From positions 1 through 64,000 of the forward strand of contig JAQEDR010000005.1 in assembly GCA_027669155.1 (NCBI GenBank): 64,000 nt of DNA, given 5' to 3'. This DNA is from Peptoniphilaceae bacterium AM52-5BH (GTDB lineage: Bacteria > Bacillota > Clostridia > Tissierellales > Peptoniphilaceae). Below the pieces are notes generated by a model. It was given only the letters and a program-made list of their open reading frames with translations. It was not told the DNA's origin and ran no database searches. Within the stretch, counting starts at the first letter, position 1. Each line of letters starts with the position of its first letter. A program made the position numbers and the translations under genes. Of this stretch, positions 8,466 to 21,101 are shown piece by piece.

Positions 8466-9557
8466 TTATTTTATTAGATTGAGGTAAAAATCTGATAGTC
8501 TTTCTGCAGTTTCTCTTATATCAAATCCTGCTTTTTTTATCATCTTGCTAGTATCTTCTCTTTGATAAGGAAGAGCCTTGTGAATTGCCTTTATCCATGG
8601 GCCTGTGCCCTGATCAATTGGGATAAATTCAACTAGGTCTGTTATCTTGGAGTTTTTGTCTATGGTATCTGCTAGTAGACACTTAAGTCCTGCTGCCTGG
8701 GCCTCTATGGTCGATACGGCAAGGCCTTCGTATAGGGAAGGAAGGATAAAGATATCTATGGCTTGGAGAAGTTCGTTTACATAGCCAATTGATCCTAGAA
8801 ACATTACCTTATCTTCTATTCCTAAGTCTCTTACCTTTTTTTCTATTTCGTCTTTGAGATCTCCGACCCCTGCGAGAACTAGTAGATAGTCTTTATCTTC
8901 CTTAACTAAGTCGGCAAATATATCGATTAGGAAGGAGTGGTTTTTCTGCTTGTTAAATCTTGCTATGTGACCCAAGACTTTTTTATCGGAAAAGCCGAGC
9001 CTTTCTCTGATTTTTTCCCTTACTTGTGGATTGTAGGTGAAGTTTTCTACTTCTATGCCATTATCTATAACTGTAAAGTCTTTATCTATACCGAACATCC
9101 AGTATCCTGCATCTAAGGAGCAGGCGAAGCGGTAGTCGGTCTTAGAATTTACGTTTTTATTTAGGACATCCATAACTTTTCCCTTAAAACCAGGTATGTT
9201 TTGGGTATTGTGGCTGTGGGCTATGGCAATTCTTCCGTTTTTCTTCGCCTCATCCATAACAAGGGCTACTATAGACTCCTTATGACAGTGGATGATTTTA
9301 TATTCTGGGTGATTTTTAAGAAGCTCATCCCAAGCTTTCTTGTAGGCAAAGTGGTTGGTGCCTTTGTAGTTAGGAACTCTGTATACCTTCCCTCCGAGCT
9401 TCCTTACTTCTTCCTCGTAGGCTCCTTCTTCTTCGTGGTGGACTACAAAGTCGAATTGAATCTTGTTTCTGTCGATATTCCTATAGATATTCATTACCAA
9501 AGTCTCGGCTCCTCCACGGTTTAAGGTTCCAAAGACATGGAGTATTCTTTCTGTCAT
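8466..9557 (-). CDS. GT-B glycosyltransferase (GT4/EpsF-like)
   Basis: The 363-residue enzyme has the two-Rossmann GT-B layout. The N-terminal donor-fold motif NRGGAE is at 13-18, and the C-terminal half carries EGLAVSTIE, the family's E-x7-E (Glu277, Glu285), which binds the nucleotide sugar. The opening RILHVFGTLNRGG resembles EpsF-type exopolysaccharide glycosyltransferases. No signal peptide is present, so it is cytosolic and modifies a lipid-linked or nucleotide-linked acceptor. It sits 10 bases downstream of a lipoprotein gene and is probably co-transcribed with it. No other polysaccharide genes lie nearby, so the acceptor is unknown. Confidence 0.85.
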   Translation of the reverse strand: MTERILHVFGTLNRGGAETLVMNIYRNIDRNKIQFDFVVHHEEEGAYEEEVRKLGGKVYRVPNYKGTNHFAYKKAWDELLKNHPEYKIIHCHKESIVALVMDEAKKNGRIAIAHSHNTQNIPGFKGKVMDVLNKNVNSKTDYRFACSLDAGYWMFGIDKDFTVIDNGIEVENFTYNPQVREKIRERLGFSDKKVLGHIARFNKQKNHSFLIDIFADLVKEDKDYLLVLAGVGDLKDEIEKKVRDLGIEDKVMFLGSIGYVNELLQAIDIFILPSLYEGLAVSTIEAQAAGLKCLLADTIDKNSKITDLVEFIPIDQGTGPWIKAIHKALPYQREDTSKMIKKAGFDIRETAERLSDFYLNLIK

Positions 9558-9567
9558 AATTTTCCTT

Positions 9568-10728
9568 TCATTTTTTCTTTTCGATACTTGATATAATGGA
9601 CTTGGTCATAATACTTGTCTGGTCATTATCGTTAAGGGGACCCAGGATAAAAAATGTTACAAACTCATCCTTAGTCTCCATTACGACCTTATCTCCCTTT
9701 AGAGAAAATGATGAGCTATAGAGCCTTGCCCCGTTTCTTATGTAAGAGACTTTGTTTATTTCCCCCTTATCACTCGGTCCGTTTGTTACTATATTTATAG
9801 GATAAATGATATCGCCAGAGTTTAGGGAGGCTATATCTTCTAGCTTTCTTCCGTTTTTATCGTCTGTTTTGATTATAATTTCTGAGACCACTTCTCCATC
9901 GATTTTTGAGATATAGGCCTTGATTCCGTTTTTGTCTTGGCTTAGGAGGAAGTTTTCTGGGATTTTAAATTTGATCTTTCCCATCTCGACTTCCTTTGAA
10001 GCAAAAACATTTATCTTATCTGTGTAGTCGGTAAAGTTCTTTCCTAACTCCATGGGATCGTCGCTTTCCTTATACATGGCAATTAAAATATCGCTCATTA
10101 TATCCTTAGCCTTTGCGCTTAGGTTTTTATCTTCTGTAATCGTGAAGTGGATTATGGCTGAAGGTGTTTTTACAAAAAAGTGCGTGAGTCTTTGATCGCT
10201 CTTTTCGCTTATAAAGTAGGCTGAGTCGACATTGGTCATCTTATTTCGAAGGGAGTGGCTAATTATACTCTCCCCACTATCTACTGTCTTTTCAGATAAT
10301 TTAGCTGCATCCAAGATATCTTCTTGGTCTAAAATTTTAGGGTTTGTGACTTCTTCAAAGCTTATAAATATATTGTAAGATGAGCTATAAGGGAAATCTA
10401 TAATGTATTTATTATCGCTCTTACTCTTAAAGACCTTGCACCTTTCAGGGATTCTTATATGCATATTAGAAAATAATAAATCTTGGTTGTAGTCAAGATT
10501 TGCCAGTTCATTTACCCTGTAGGCTGAATTTGCATCTGTTTTAATAGTTGCATTAAAGAAAGGGGCTGTAGATTTAAAAGAGAGGGACTTATCTTCCTCA
10601 AATCCAGTCATTTGGTCAAAGGGATAGGCCATATTTGTTTTATTTTCTTTAGTATTATCATCTTTAAAATCGCCATCACAAGCGATTAGAAACATTGATA
10701 ATGTAAGTATTAGTAGCTTTTTAATCAT
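9568..10728 (-). CDS. Lipoprotein of unknown function
   Basis: The 386-residue product starts with a lipoprotein signal: a basic MIKK, a hydrophobic stretch, and LIAC with the lipidated Cys17. The mature part begins with a polar linker and is rich in beta-strand-like stretches, with a possible internal repeat: two segments (about residues 70-215 and 225-385) each contain a 'metal/ester-binding-like' IPERC / IPENF opening followed by KTDDKN-type loops. I do not recognise a family. It heads a two-gene operon with the glycosyltransferase and is divergent from the V-ATPase operon across a 104-base region. Confidence 0.7.
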   Translation of the reverse strand: MIKKLLILTLSMFLIACDGDFKDDNTKENKTNMAYPFDQMTGFEEDKSLSFKSTAPFFNATIKTDANSAYRVNELANLDYNQDLLFSNMHIRIPERCKVFKSKSDNKYIIDFPYSSSYNIFISFEEVTNPKILDQEDILDAAKLSEKTVDSGESIISHSLRNKMTNVDSAYFISEKSDQRLTHFFVKTPSAIIHFTITEDKNLSAKAKDIMSDILIAMYKESDDPMELGKNFTDYTDKINVFASKEVEMGKIKFKIPENFLLSQDKNGIKAYISKIDGEVVSEIIIKTDDKNGRKLEDIASLNSGDIIYPINIVTNGPSDKGEINKVSYIRNGARLYSSSFSLKGDKVVMETKDEFVTFFILGPLNDNDQTSIMTKSIISSIEKKK

Positions 10729-10796
10729 TTCTCATCCTCAAAAACTTGTTTAAAAATCTTATTTATCGGTTAACTATATCATATATAGGTATTTTA

Positions 10797-10805
10797 TGAT
10801 ATAAT
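10797..10805 (+). promoter_or_regulatory. Extended -10 promoter of the V-ATPase operon
   Basis: TGA followed by TATAAT (10800-10805) makes a consensus extended -10; no good -35 is visible. It lies 27 bases before the first V-ATPase gene, whose ATG follows AGGGGGTG. Confidence 0.55.
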
Positions 10806-10832
10806 TTTAATAAGGCAAATAGGGGGTGAAAG

Positions 10833-11142
10833 ATGGCTGACGATATTTTATTGAAAGTCAAAGAGGCCGAAGATAAGGCTAATGAGACTATCGATAATGC
10901 AAAAATCAAAGCTCGTGAGATCATCGACCAAGCCAAGATTAAGGCAGACGATGAATACAAACAAACGATCACGAGAGCGAAAGAGAAAGCGAAAACGATT
11001 CTTGAGGATGCAGCAGAAGCTGCAAATAAAGACAAAGAGCCTACTATCGAAGAAGCTAAAGCTGATTCGGAAAAACTTAAGAATCAAAGTAAAGATACTA
11101 TAGATAGTATTGTTAAATCTTTAAGTGAAAGGATTATAGAAA

Positions 11143-11156
<14 letters not shown>
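10833..11156 (+). CDS. ntpF: V-type ATPase peripheral-stalk subunit G/H (NtpF-like)
   Basis: This 107-residue, strongly charged alpha-helical protein has an alanine-, lysine- and glutamate-rich coiled-coil heptad pattern throughout and no membrane segment. It is the G/H-type stalk subunit that pairs with subunit E to hold the catalytic head still. It is the first gene of the operon, in the same position as ntpF in the Enterococcus ntp operon. Its last 14 bases overlap the start of subunit I, indicating translational coupling. Assignment rests on coiled-coil character and position. Confidence 0.85.
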
Positions 11157-13546
<2,390 letters not shown>

Positions 13547-13561
13547 TATTAGGATAAGATT

Positions 13562-14113
13562 ATGGATAATCTTGAATTAATATTACAAAGCATAAGAGAA
13601 AAAGCGGAAAAAGAAGAAAATCAAATACTAGAAAAAAGCCAAAATGAAGCTAAGAATATCCTTGAAGATATGGCAAATAAGGCAAAAAAAGAAGCCGATA
13701 AGATCTTAGCTGATGCTAAAAAGGAAGCAGACCTTACTCTTTCAAATGAGAAAGTCTCTGCCAAGAGAGAAGCAAGAGATATCATTATCTCCGGCAAGAA
13801 CTCAGCTATAGAAAGTGTTTTAGATAAGCTTCTAGCAAGCCTAAAATCCATGGATGAAGCATCCTACAAGAACTACGTCCTAAACACTTTGAAAAACTCA
13901 AATATAGAAAAGGGCGAGATTCTCTTAGAAGATAGATTTAAAAATATTTTAAGCCAATCTGATTTAGGAAATCTTAAAATCTCAGATGAGACAGTTGATG
14001 AAGGATTCATCGTTAGAGATGGCAAGATAGAATACGACAATAGATTTTCTTCATTGATCAAATATAAAAGCGACGATATTAAAAAACAAATATCAGATAT
14101 TCTATTTAAGTGA
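13562..14113 (+). CDS. ntpE: V-type ATPase peripheral-stalk subunit E
   Basis: The 183-residue protein has a long N-terminal coiled coil (about residues 1-95, repeated AKKEADKIL-type heptads) and a compact C-terminal domain, the layout of subunit E. It pairs with the G/H subunit to form the peripheral stalk. It lies 15 bases after subunit K and 9 bases before subunit C, in the standard ntp order. No membrane segment is present. Confidence 0.9.
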   Translation: MDNLELILQSIREKAEKEENQILEKSQNEAKNILEDMANKAKKEADKILADAKKEADLTLSNEKVSAKREARDIIISGKNSAIESVLDKLLASLKSMDEASYKNYVLNTLKNSNIEKGEILLEDRFKNILSQSDLGNLKISDETVDEGFIVRDGKIEYDNRFSSLIKYKSDDIKKQISDILFK

Positions 14114-14122
14114 GGTGATTAG

Positions 14123-15187
14123 ATGAATAAAGATGACTATATAAGCGCATCTATTTCAACGAGAATGTATGAAAAAAACCTCCTTACAAGGACTGACCTT
14201 GAAAGACTCAACGATTATGATTCTCTAAGAGAAGTTTTAAATCAGTTAAACGAAACAATCTACAGGGGATTTATCAACGATCTCGATAGGCCAGAAGAAT
14301 ATGAGAAAATTCTAAAAGATGAATTAAAAAGAGTCTACAAAGTAATTGAGGATATAGCTCCTGACAAGGAGATTATAGATTATATGAAGGAAAAATATAT
14401 CTTCCACAATCTCAAAGTTTTGGTTAAGGAATTAATCCAAGATAAGGATTACTCTTCTCTTTACCTAGAGATGGGAGATGTTGACTTAGCATATATCAAG
14501 AAAAACCTCATCAAAGAAGATAGGAAGAGTGACTTTTTTGATAAAGTAGCAAGTCTTTCATCCGACAAGGAAGATGACCTAGGGAAAGATCCTAGAGACC
14601 TATACCTAGACTACTCCCAAAAGGCCCTATCTACTTACGAAGAGACAAAAAATCCTCAAGATATAGATATAAGCCTAGATAAGTCCTATTATGAGAAACT
14701 CTTAATAGATGCGAAAGCGCTAGATATGGATTCTCTGATAGACTTTACTAGAGAAACAATTGACTTGATAAATCTTAAGAGCCTTCTTAGAGTTAAAAGT
14801 CAAGATGAAGATATGGAAACTCTTGAAAAGATTCTTATAGAAGGTGGCTTTATTGAGCCTATTAAGTTTAAGGAATATTTCTCTTACGAGATTAACCAAC
14901 TTATAGGAAGTCTTTCTAATGCCATAATTGGTAGCTACGTAAAAGACAGCCTAAAGGATGATTTAGACTTAGATGATAATATCCTAGCTCTAGAAAAGGC
15001 CATAGATTCTCATATGACTGATTATACGAGAGATTCTAAGATGATAACTTTTGGTCCAGAAGTCCTAATGAATTATGTAATATCCAAGGAAACTGAGATC
15101 AAAAACTTGAGGATTTTACTCGTATCCAAACTCAATAAGTTGGATAAAGAATTTACTTTAGAAAAGTTGAGGAAATCTTATGTATAA
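14123..15187 (+). CDS. ntpC: V-type ATPase subunit C (central stalk socket, d-subunit)
   Basis: The 354-residue soluble, helix-rich protein matches subunit C in size and operon position, and in its N-terminal start [16 protein letters not shown]. It sits on the K ring and connects it to the D/F axle. AGGTGATTAG precedes the ATG, which may be slightly weak. The final bases overlap subunit F by 8 bases. Assignment rests mostly on order and overall helical composition because this family is poorly conserved. Confidence 0.88.
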   Translation: MNKDDYISASISTRMYEKNLLTRTDLERLNDYDSLREVLNQLNETIYRGFINDLDRPEEYEKILKDELKRVYKVIEDIAPDKEIIDYMKEKYIFHNLKVLVKELIQDKDYSSLYLEMGDVDLAYIKKNLIKEDRKSDFFDKVASLSSDKEDDLGKDPRDLYLDYSQKALSTYEETKNPQDIDISLDKSYYEKLLIDAKALDMDSLIDFTRETIDLINLKSLLRVKSQDEDMETLEKILIEGGFIEPIKFKEYFSYEINQLIGSLSNAIIGSYVKDSLKDDLDLDDNILALEKAIDSHMTDYTRDSKMITFGPEVLMNYVISKETEIKNLRILLVSKLNKLDKEFTLEKLRKSYV

Positions 15188-15491
15188 GGTAGCAGTAATA
15201 GGAGATAAGGACTCAATCCTTGCATTTAAGGCATTGGGTGTTGAAGTATATACAGCGATAGATGGATCTGATGCAAAAAAAACAATCAAAGATTTGGCCA
15301 AGAAAGAATTCGGTGTGATATTTATCACAGAAGATTTAGCCAAAGAGATTCCATCTACAATTGACAAATATAGAGAAGAAATGACTCCAGCCATTATCCT
15401 AATCCCATCAAACAAGGGATCAATGGGAATAGGCTTAGCGGATATCAACAAGTCTGTTGAGAAGGCTGTTGGAGCAAACATTCTAGATTAA
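15180..15491 (+). CDS. ntpG: V-type ATPase subunit F (NtpG-like axle subunit)
   Basis: The 103-residue alpha/beta protein begins [20 protein letters not shown], the characteristic start of V-ATPase subunit F. It also has [11 protein letters not shown] in the middle. It binds subunit D in the central stalk and modulates ATP hydrolysis. It overlaps the 3' end of subunit C by 8 bases, so its translation is coupled. The size is typical. Confidence 0.93.
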   Translation: MYKVAVIGDKDSILAFKALGVEVYTAIDGSDAKKTIKDLAKKEFGVIFITEDLAKEIPSTIDKYREEMTPAIILIPSNKGSMGIGLADINKSVEKAVGANILD

Positions 15492-15502
15492 AGGAGCTTA
15501 AT

Positions 15503-17260
15503 TTGAATAAAGGTAAAATTACAAAGGTATCTGGACCATTGATAGAAGCTAGCGGCTTATCTGACGCAAATATCTACGATGTGGTCGAGGTATCAAAAGA
15601 TAAGCTCATCGGCGAAATAATTGAGATGAGAGGTGATGTTGCCAGCATCCAAGTCTACGAAGAAACAACAGGAATTGGCCCTGGCGATGAAGTAGTTACT
15701 ACAGGTCATCCTCTTTCAGTAGAACTTGGACCAGGAATGCTAGAGAAGATGTACGATGGAATCCAAAGACCTCTTGAGAAACTCCAAGATTTGGCAGGGG
15801 AATTCCTAAAAAGAGGTGTAACAAGCACAGCCCTTGATAGGGAAAAGACTTGGGAATTTAACCCAACAGCAAGTGTTTCTGATAAGGTTGAAGAAGGAGA
15901 TATCCTAGGTGAAGTTGAAGAGACTAGTGTTATCACCCACAAGATTATGGTTCCAATTGGCATATCAGGAACAATCAAAGACATCAAAGCTGGCGAGTTT
16001 ACAGTCGATGAAACGATAGCAATAATTGAAACAGAAGATGGCGATAAAGAAGTAAGTATGCTTCAAAAATGGCCAGTAAGACAGGCTCGTCCTTCAAAAA
16101 GGAAAATCGATCCAGATGAGCCACTTATTACAGGTCAAAGAGTTATAGATACCTTCTTCCCAGTTGCTAAGGGAGGTACAGCAGCAATTCCTGGACCATT
16201 CGGTTCTGGTAAGACTGTAGTCCAACACCAGATAGCAAAGTTTGCCGACGCTGACATAGTAATCTATGTAGGTTGTGGTGAACGTGGAAACGAGATGACT
16301 GACGTACTTAACGAATTCCCTGAACTAGTAGATCCAAAAACAGGCGAATCAATCATGAAACGTACAGTTCTTATAGCAAACACTTCAAACATGCCAGTAG
16401 CAGCCCGTGAGGCAAGTATCTACACAGGAGTTACCCTTGCAGAATACTTTAGAGACATGGGTTATAACGTAGCTATGATGGCTGATTCCACATCTAGATG
16501 GGCAGAAGCCCTCCGTGAGATGAGTGGTCGTCTTGAAGAGATGCCAGGAGATGAGGGATTCCCTGCTTATCTTGCAAGTAGGATTGCAGACTTTTACGAA
16601 AGAGCAGGAAAGGTTGAAGTTCTTGGATCAAGAAACGATATAGGTTCCCTATCAGTAATAGGAGCAGTAAGCCCTCCAGGAGGAGACTTATCAGAGCCTG
16701 TTACCCAAGCGACCCTTCGTATAGTTAAGGTATTCTGGGGACTAGACTACGACTTATCCTACCAAAGACACTTCCCAGCTATAAACTGGCTATCATCTTA
16801 TTCTTTATATCAAGATAAGATGGATAAATATATAGACGGCGAAGTCGACGAAGAATTCTCCAAGAATAGGAAGAGATCTATGAGTCTACTCCAACAAGAA
16901 TCAGGACTTCAAGAAGTCGTAAGGCTAGTAGGACGTGATGCCCTATCTGATGACGATAAACTAAAACTTGACGTTACCAAGTCAATCAGAGAGGATTACC
17001 TCCAACAAAACGCCTTCCACGACGTAGATACTTATTGTTCACTAAGAAAACAAGATAAGATGCTTGCTACTATTCTTTACAATTACGATAAGTCACTAGA
17101 AGCCTTATCTAATGGAGTAGAGCTAGAAGAAATTGAGAAACTTCCAGTTCGTGAGAAGATAACAAGACTAAAACTAATCTCAGAAGATGACTTAGGAAAT
17201 ATTGAAGAGATTAGAAGTGAAATTGATAAGCAAATTGAAGAGCTTATAAGGGAGGCATAA
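15503..17260 (+). CDS. ntpA: V-type ATPase catalytic subunit A
   Basis: The 585-residue catalytic subunit hydrolyses or makes ATP. The Walker A motif GPFGSGKT lies at residues 231-238; CGERGNEMT follows, and [25 protein letters not shown] carries the Walker B and catalytic region. The extra non-homologous region (about residues 110-200) that distinguishes A from B subunits is present. The start is a TTG at 15503, chosen because AAGGAG lies 6 bases before it and the protein begins with the family's [13 protein letters not shown]. It ends one base into the subunit B start. Confidence 0.97.
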   Translation: MNKGKITKVSGPLIEASGLSDANIYDVVEVSKDKLIGEIIEMRGDVASIQVYEETTGIGPGDEVVTTGHPLSVELGPGMLEKMYDGIQRPLEKLQDLAGEFLKRGVTSTALDREKTWEFNPTASVSDKVEEGDILGEVEETSVITHKIMVPIGISGTIKDIKAGEFTVDETIAIIETEDGDKEVSMLQKWPVRQARPSKRKIDPDEPLITGQRVIDTFFPVAKGGTAAIPGPFGSGKTVVQHQIAKFADADIVIYVGCGERGNEMTDVLNEFPELVDPKTGESIMKRTVLIANTSNMPVAAREASIYTGVTLAEYFRDMGYNVAMMADSTSRWAEALREMSGRLEEMPGDEGFPAYLASRIADFYERAGKVEVLGSRNDIGSLSVIGAVSPPGGDLSEPVTQATLRIVKVFWGLDYDLSYQRHFPAINWLSSYSLYQDKMDKYIDGEVDEEFSKNRKRSMSLLQQESGLQEVVRLVGRDALSDDDKLKLDVTKSIREDYLQQNAFHDVDTYCSLRKQDKMLATILYNYDKSLEALSNGVELEEIEKLPVREKITRLKLISEDDLGNIEEIRSEIDKQIEELIREA

Positions 17261-18627
17261 TGTTAAAAGAATATAAAACAGTTTCTGAAGTAGTTGGCCC
17301 TCTTATGCTCGTTCAAGGAGTAGAGGGCGTAAGCTTTGATGAGCTTGTAGATATAGAAATGCAAACAGGCGAACGTCGTCGTGGTCGTGTAATAGAGATT
17401 GCGGAAGATCGCGCCATGGTCCAACTTTTCGAAGGATCTACAGGTATCAACCTTAAATCAACTTCAGTAAGATTTTTAGGAAGACCTCTTGAGCTTGGCG
17501 TATCAGAAGATATGATAGGCCGTGCCTTCAATGGTCTAGGAGAGCCAATAGACGACGGCCCTGCTATAATTCCTGAAGAAAAACGTGACGTAAATGGTAC
17601 AGCAATAAACCCTGTATCAAGAGACTATCCATCAGAGTTTATCCAAACAGGAATCTCAACTATAGATGGACTAAATACCCTAGTTCGTGGACAAAAACTT
17701 CCAATATTTTCTGGAAACGGACTTCCACACAACCAAGTAGCAGCCCAAATCGCAAGACAAGCGAAAGTTTTGTCAGATGATGAAGGCTTTGCGGTTGTAT
17801 TTGCAGCTATAGGTATAACATTCGAAGAAGCGCAGTTTTTCATGAATGACTTTAGGAAAACTGGAGCCTTAGATAGGTCCGTCCTATTTATGAACCTTGC
17901 AGATGACCCAGCAATCGAGCGTCTATCAACACCAAAGATGGCTCTTACAGCAGCAGAATATCTTGCCTTTGAAAAAGACATGCAAGTTCTTGTAATTATG
18001 ACAGATATGACCAACTACGCAGAAGCTCTTCGTGAGGTATCAGCTGCTCGTAAGGAAGTACCAGGACGTCGTGGATATCCAGGTTATCTATATACAGACC
18101 TTTCAACCCTCTATGAAAGAGCTGGAAAGCTTCGTGGAAAGCCAGGAACAATTACACAAATTCCAATTCTTTCCATGCCAGAAGATGATATTACTCACCC
18201 AATTCCAGACTTAACAGGATATATCACAGAAGGACAAATAATCCTTGATAGAGGTCTCTATAATCAAGGTGTTGAGCCACCTGTATCAATTCTACCATCC
18301 CTATCAAGACTTAAGGATAAGGGTATAGGAAAAGGCAAAACTAGGGAAGACCATGCTGATACAATGAACCAAATCTATGCAGCCTACGCATCAGGAGTTG
18401 ACGCAAGAGAACTTCAAAAGATTTTGGGGGACTCAGCCCTATCAGATGCAGACCTTGCCTTTGCTAAGTTTGCCAAAGAATTCGAAGAAAGATACATCAA
18501 CCAAGGTTACTACACTAACAGAACCATAGAAGATACCCTAAACCTAGGTTGGGAGCTTCTAAAAATTATACCAAAATCAGAGCTTAAGAGAATTGACGAT
18601 AAGTTAATTGAAAAATATTTAGATTAG
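17260..18627 (+). CDS. ntpB: V-type ATPase regulatory subunit B
   Basis: The 455-residue subunit alternates with A in the hexameric head and is non-catalytic. It begins [15 protein letters not shown]. It lacks a true Walker A motif (SGNGLPHNQ in that place), as all B subunits do, and has [17 protein letters not shown] in the nucleotide-facing region. The start codon shares a base with the stop of subunit A (TAATG), so translation is coupled and equimolar. The length is normal. Confidence 0.97.
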   Translation: MLKEYKTVSEVVGPLMLVQGVEGVSFDELVDIEMQTGERRRGRVIEIAEDRAMVQLFEGSTGINLKSTSVRFLGRPLELGVSEDMIGRAFNGLGEPIDDGPAIIPEEKRDVNGTAINPVSRDYPSEFIQTGISTIDGLNTLVRGQKLPIFSGNGLPHNQVAAQIARQAKVLSDDEGFAVVFAAIGITFEEAQFFMNDFRKTGALDRSVLFMNLADDPAIERLSTPKMALTAAEYLAFEKDMQVLVIMTDMTNYAEALREVSAARKEVPGRRGYPGYLYTDLSTLYERAGKLRGKPGTITQIPILSMPEDDITHPIPDLTGYITEGQIILDRGLYNQGVEPPVSILPSLSRLKDKGIGKGKTREDHADTMNQIYAAYASGVDARELQKILGDSALSDADLAFAKFAKEFEERYINQGYYTNRTIEDTLNLGWELLKIIPKSELKRIDDKLIEKYLD

Positions 18628-18636
18628 GAGTTAAGT

Positions 18637-19275
18637 ATGGCAAGATTAAAAGTAACGCCAACGAGGATGAATCTAAATACCTTAAAAGAGCGACTTGCTA
18701 CGAGTAAGCGTGGCTATAAGCTACTAAAGGATAAGCAAGATGAGCTTATGAGACAGTTCTTGGAGCTTATTAGGAAAAATAAAAAATTAAGGGAAGAAGT
18801 GGAAAAGGAGTTAGAGGATTCCTTTTCAGACTTCCTTATAGCAAGTGCTTTTATGAGCCCGGAATTTATGGAGGAAGCTGTAAGCTTTCCTACCCAAAAA
18901 CTTGGCGTTGATATAAGTATCAAAAATGTCATGAGCGTTAGGATTCCAAAGATGGAATTTAAGGTAGAAGAAAATGAGAACGCCAGCATGTTCCCATACG
19001 GCTATGCAGAAACATCTGCAGGTCTTGATAAGGCCCTAAAGGGACTCAATGAAGTTATGAATAGGCTCTTAGAGCTTGCAGAGCTTGAAAAGACAACCCA
19101 GCTTATGGCAGATGAGATCGAAAGCACAAGAAGAAGGGTAAATGCCCTAGAATACAGGACAATCCCTGATCTTGAAGAGACAATCAAATATATAAGAAGC
19201 AAGCTAGAAGAAAACGAAAGAGCTACTATATCAAGACTAATGAAGGTTAAGGATATTATAGCTGAACAAAAATAA
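18637..19275 (+). CDS. ntpD: V-type ATPase subunit D (central rotor axle)
   Basis: The 212-residue protein begins [13 protein letters not shown], the hallmark of subunit D. It has long N- and C-terminal helices that form the rotating coiled-coil axle inside the A3B3 head; [19 protein letters not shown] near residue 165 is conserved. It is the last gene of the operon: the hydrolytic and membrane subunits are complete, and a terminator follows immediately. The Enterococcus-type ntpH and ntpJ genes are not present here. Confidence 0.95.
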   Translation: MARLKVTPTRMNLNTLKERLATSKRGYKLLKDKQDELMRQFLELIRKNKKLREEVEKELEDSFSDFLIASAFMSPEFMEEAVSFPTQKLGVDISIKNVMSVRIPKMEFKVEENENASMFPYGYAETSAGLDKALKGLNEVMNRLLELAELEKTTQLMADEIESTRRRVNALEYRTIPDLEETIKYIRSKLEENERATISRLMKVKDIIAEQK

Positions 19276-19284
19276 GTATAGAGG

Positions 19285-19310
19285 AGAAGGCCAGTAGGTC
19301 TTCTTTTTTT
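19285..19310 (+). terminator. Terminator of the V-ATPase operon
   Basis: AGAAGGCC (19285-19292) pairs with GGTCTTCT (19297-19304), with one G-U pair, and runs into a T tract to 19310. A second small dyad, TTAAAGCT/AGCTTTAA (19313-19334), follows. Confidence 0.85.
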
Positions 19311-19433
19311 GTTTAAAGCTCAAAAAAGCTTTAATATATAGCAAAAATTAGTATAGTATAAATTGCGCGGAAAATATCTTTTTTGATATATAGTCAGCTA
19401 GATATTTTACATATTAGAAAATTGAGGGGTTTT

Positions 19434-21020
19434 ATGGAAAATAAAAAATCAAAATCGGCCCTAGTCTTTGCTATATTGGCTATAGGTCTTAGTATATATA
19501 TTTCAAAAACAGGAGTGGATACATATTCTAGTATCTGGTCCTTATTTCCACCGGTCGTAGCTATTTTTATAGCTCTTTTTACTAAGGAAGTTTTCTCTTC
19601 CCTATTTTTAGGAATAACAATAGGAGCGATCTTAGGATCTAAGGGCTCTTTTGCGACATTTTTAGATAATATCGTAAGCAAAGGCTTTATCGAGTCGATC
19701 TCACAAACATCAGGAATCTATATCTTCCTTGTTGTTTTGGGGATAATGGTGGTTCTAATCAATTATTCTGGAGGATCACGTGCCTTTGGTAAATGGGCTC
19801 ACTCCAAGATTAAGAATAGAAAACAATCGCAAATTGCCACATTTTTCCTTTGTATCATGCTTTTTATAGATGATTATTTTAATTGTCTAACAAGCGGATC
19901 TGTGATGAAGCCAATTATAGATTCTCATAAGGTGTCTAGGGCTAAGCTTGCTTACATAATAGACGCAACAGCAGCTCCAGTTTGTATGATAGCACCTATA
20001 TCTTCATGGGCTGCGGCAGTTTCTGGCTATGCAGAATCAGGAACTTATTCAGGAATAGAGCTTTTTGTAAAGGCAATTCCCTTTAACTTCTACTCTCTTT
20101 TGACCCTATTCTTTGTAGTTTGTATAATTGCCTTTGACAATGACTACGGTCCAATGAAAGAATACGAGAAAAAGGCCCAAACAACAGGGGATGTAAGTAT
20201 CAGAAAGGAAGAGCTAATCGATACAAGCAAGGTAAACAGAGAAGGAGCTGTGATAGACTTGGTCTTTCCAATCCTAGTCCTAATAGTATCTTGCGTTCTA
20301 AGCTTAATCAATGTAGGAGGATTTTTTGATAATGGAAGTCCTTACTATCACGATTTTGTAAATGCCTTTGCCAATACTGACTCATCTATAGCCCTTGCTA
20401 TGGGCTCAATTGTAGCCTTAATCATATCTATAGTATTTTTCGTGGCAAGAAAGGTAATGTCATTTGAAAAGTCAATGGATTCTGTATCAGAAGGCTTCTC
20501 ATCAATGGTATCTGCAATTCTAATTTTAACTATGGCAACAAGCTTAAAGAATATTTCAAACGAGCTTTTGGGATCTACTAATTATGTTGGAGGTCTTATG
20601 GAAAATGCAGCAAGCGGCCTAAGTTCCTTCCTGCCTGTAGTGATATTTGTAGTTGCAATATTTTTAGCCTTTGCGACAGGAACAAGTTGGGGGACTTTCG
20701 GTATCCTTATACCAATAGTTGTGTCCATGTTTGACCCCCATGATCCTATATTTTTAATAGCTATATCAGCAACTCTTTCAGGGTCGGTTTGTGGAGACCA
20801 CTTATCTCCAATATCAGATACGACTATAATGTCATCAACTGGGGCAGGTTGTGTTCACTTAGACCATGTCAAAAGCCAACTTCCTTATGGCCTAACAGTT
20901 GCTTTAGTATCTTCACTTGCCTACATTATAGCGGGCTTTACCCATTCTTTTGTCATATCACTGGCCTTTGGAATTATAGTAATCCTAAGTCTTATGTTTG
21001 TCCTAAAAAAGAGGGCTTAG
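19434..21020 (+). CDS. nhaC: NhaC-family Na+/H+ antiporter
   Basis: The 528-residue polytopic protein (about 12 helices) belongs to the NhaC family of Na+/H+ antiporters. Family marks include LFPPVVAIFIALFTKEVFSSLF, FFLCIMLFIDDYFNCLTSGSV with its paired aspartates, and CGDHLSPISDTTIMSS near the C-terminus. An upstream in-frame ATG at 19383 is rejected: the ATG at 19434 has GAGGGG at good spacing and gives the usual N-terminus. Some NhaC homologues exchange amines or organic acids, so a Na+/lactate or arginine-type exchange cannot be excluded. Being next to a Na+ V-ATPase favours Na+ homeostasis. Confidence 0.87.
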   Translation: MENKKSKSALVFAILAIGLSIYISKTGVDTYSSIWSLFPPVVAIFIALFTKEVFSSLFLGITIGAILGSKGSFATFLDNIVSKGFIESISQTSGIYIFLVVLGIMVVLINYSGGSRAFGKWAHSKIKNRKQSQIATFFLCIMLFIDDYFNCLTSGSVMKPIIDSHKVSRAKLAYIIDATAAPVCMIAPISSWAAAVSGYAESGTYSGIELFVKAIPFNFYSLLTLFFVVCIIAFDNDYGPMKEYEKKAQTTGDVSIRKEELIDTSKVNREGAVIDLVFPILVLIVSCVLSLINVGGFFDNGSPYYHDFVNAFANTDSSIALAMGSIVALIISIVFFVARKVMSFEKSMDSVSEGFSSMVSAILILTMATSLKNISNELLGSTNYVGGLMENAASGLSSFLPVVIFVVAIFLAFATGTSWGTFGILIPIVVSMFDPHDPIFLIAISATLSGSVCGDHLSPISDTTIMSSTGAGCVHLDHVKSQLPYGLTVALVSSLAYIIAGFTHSFVISLAFGIIVILSLMFVLKKRA

Positions 21021-21101
21021 GAAGGTTTTTCCTCTTTGACAAGGAAAGCTTTTATGTATATAGTCTATATTAGATAATATAAAAAGAACGGAGAAAAATA
21101 G

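Noticed and set aside
10763..11103. Long alternative reading frames over the first V-ATPase gene
   Set aside because: They arise from the repetitive lysine/glutamate/alanine codons of the coiled-coil subunit; they lack ribosome sites and their products are low-complexity.
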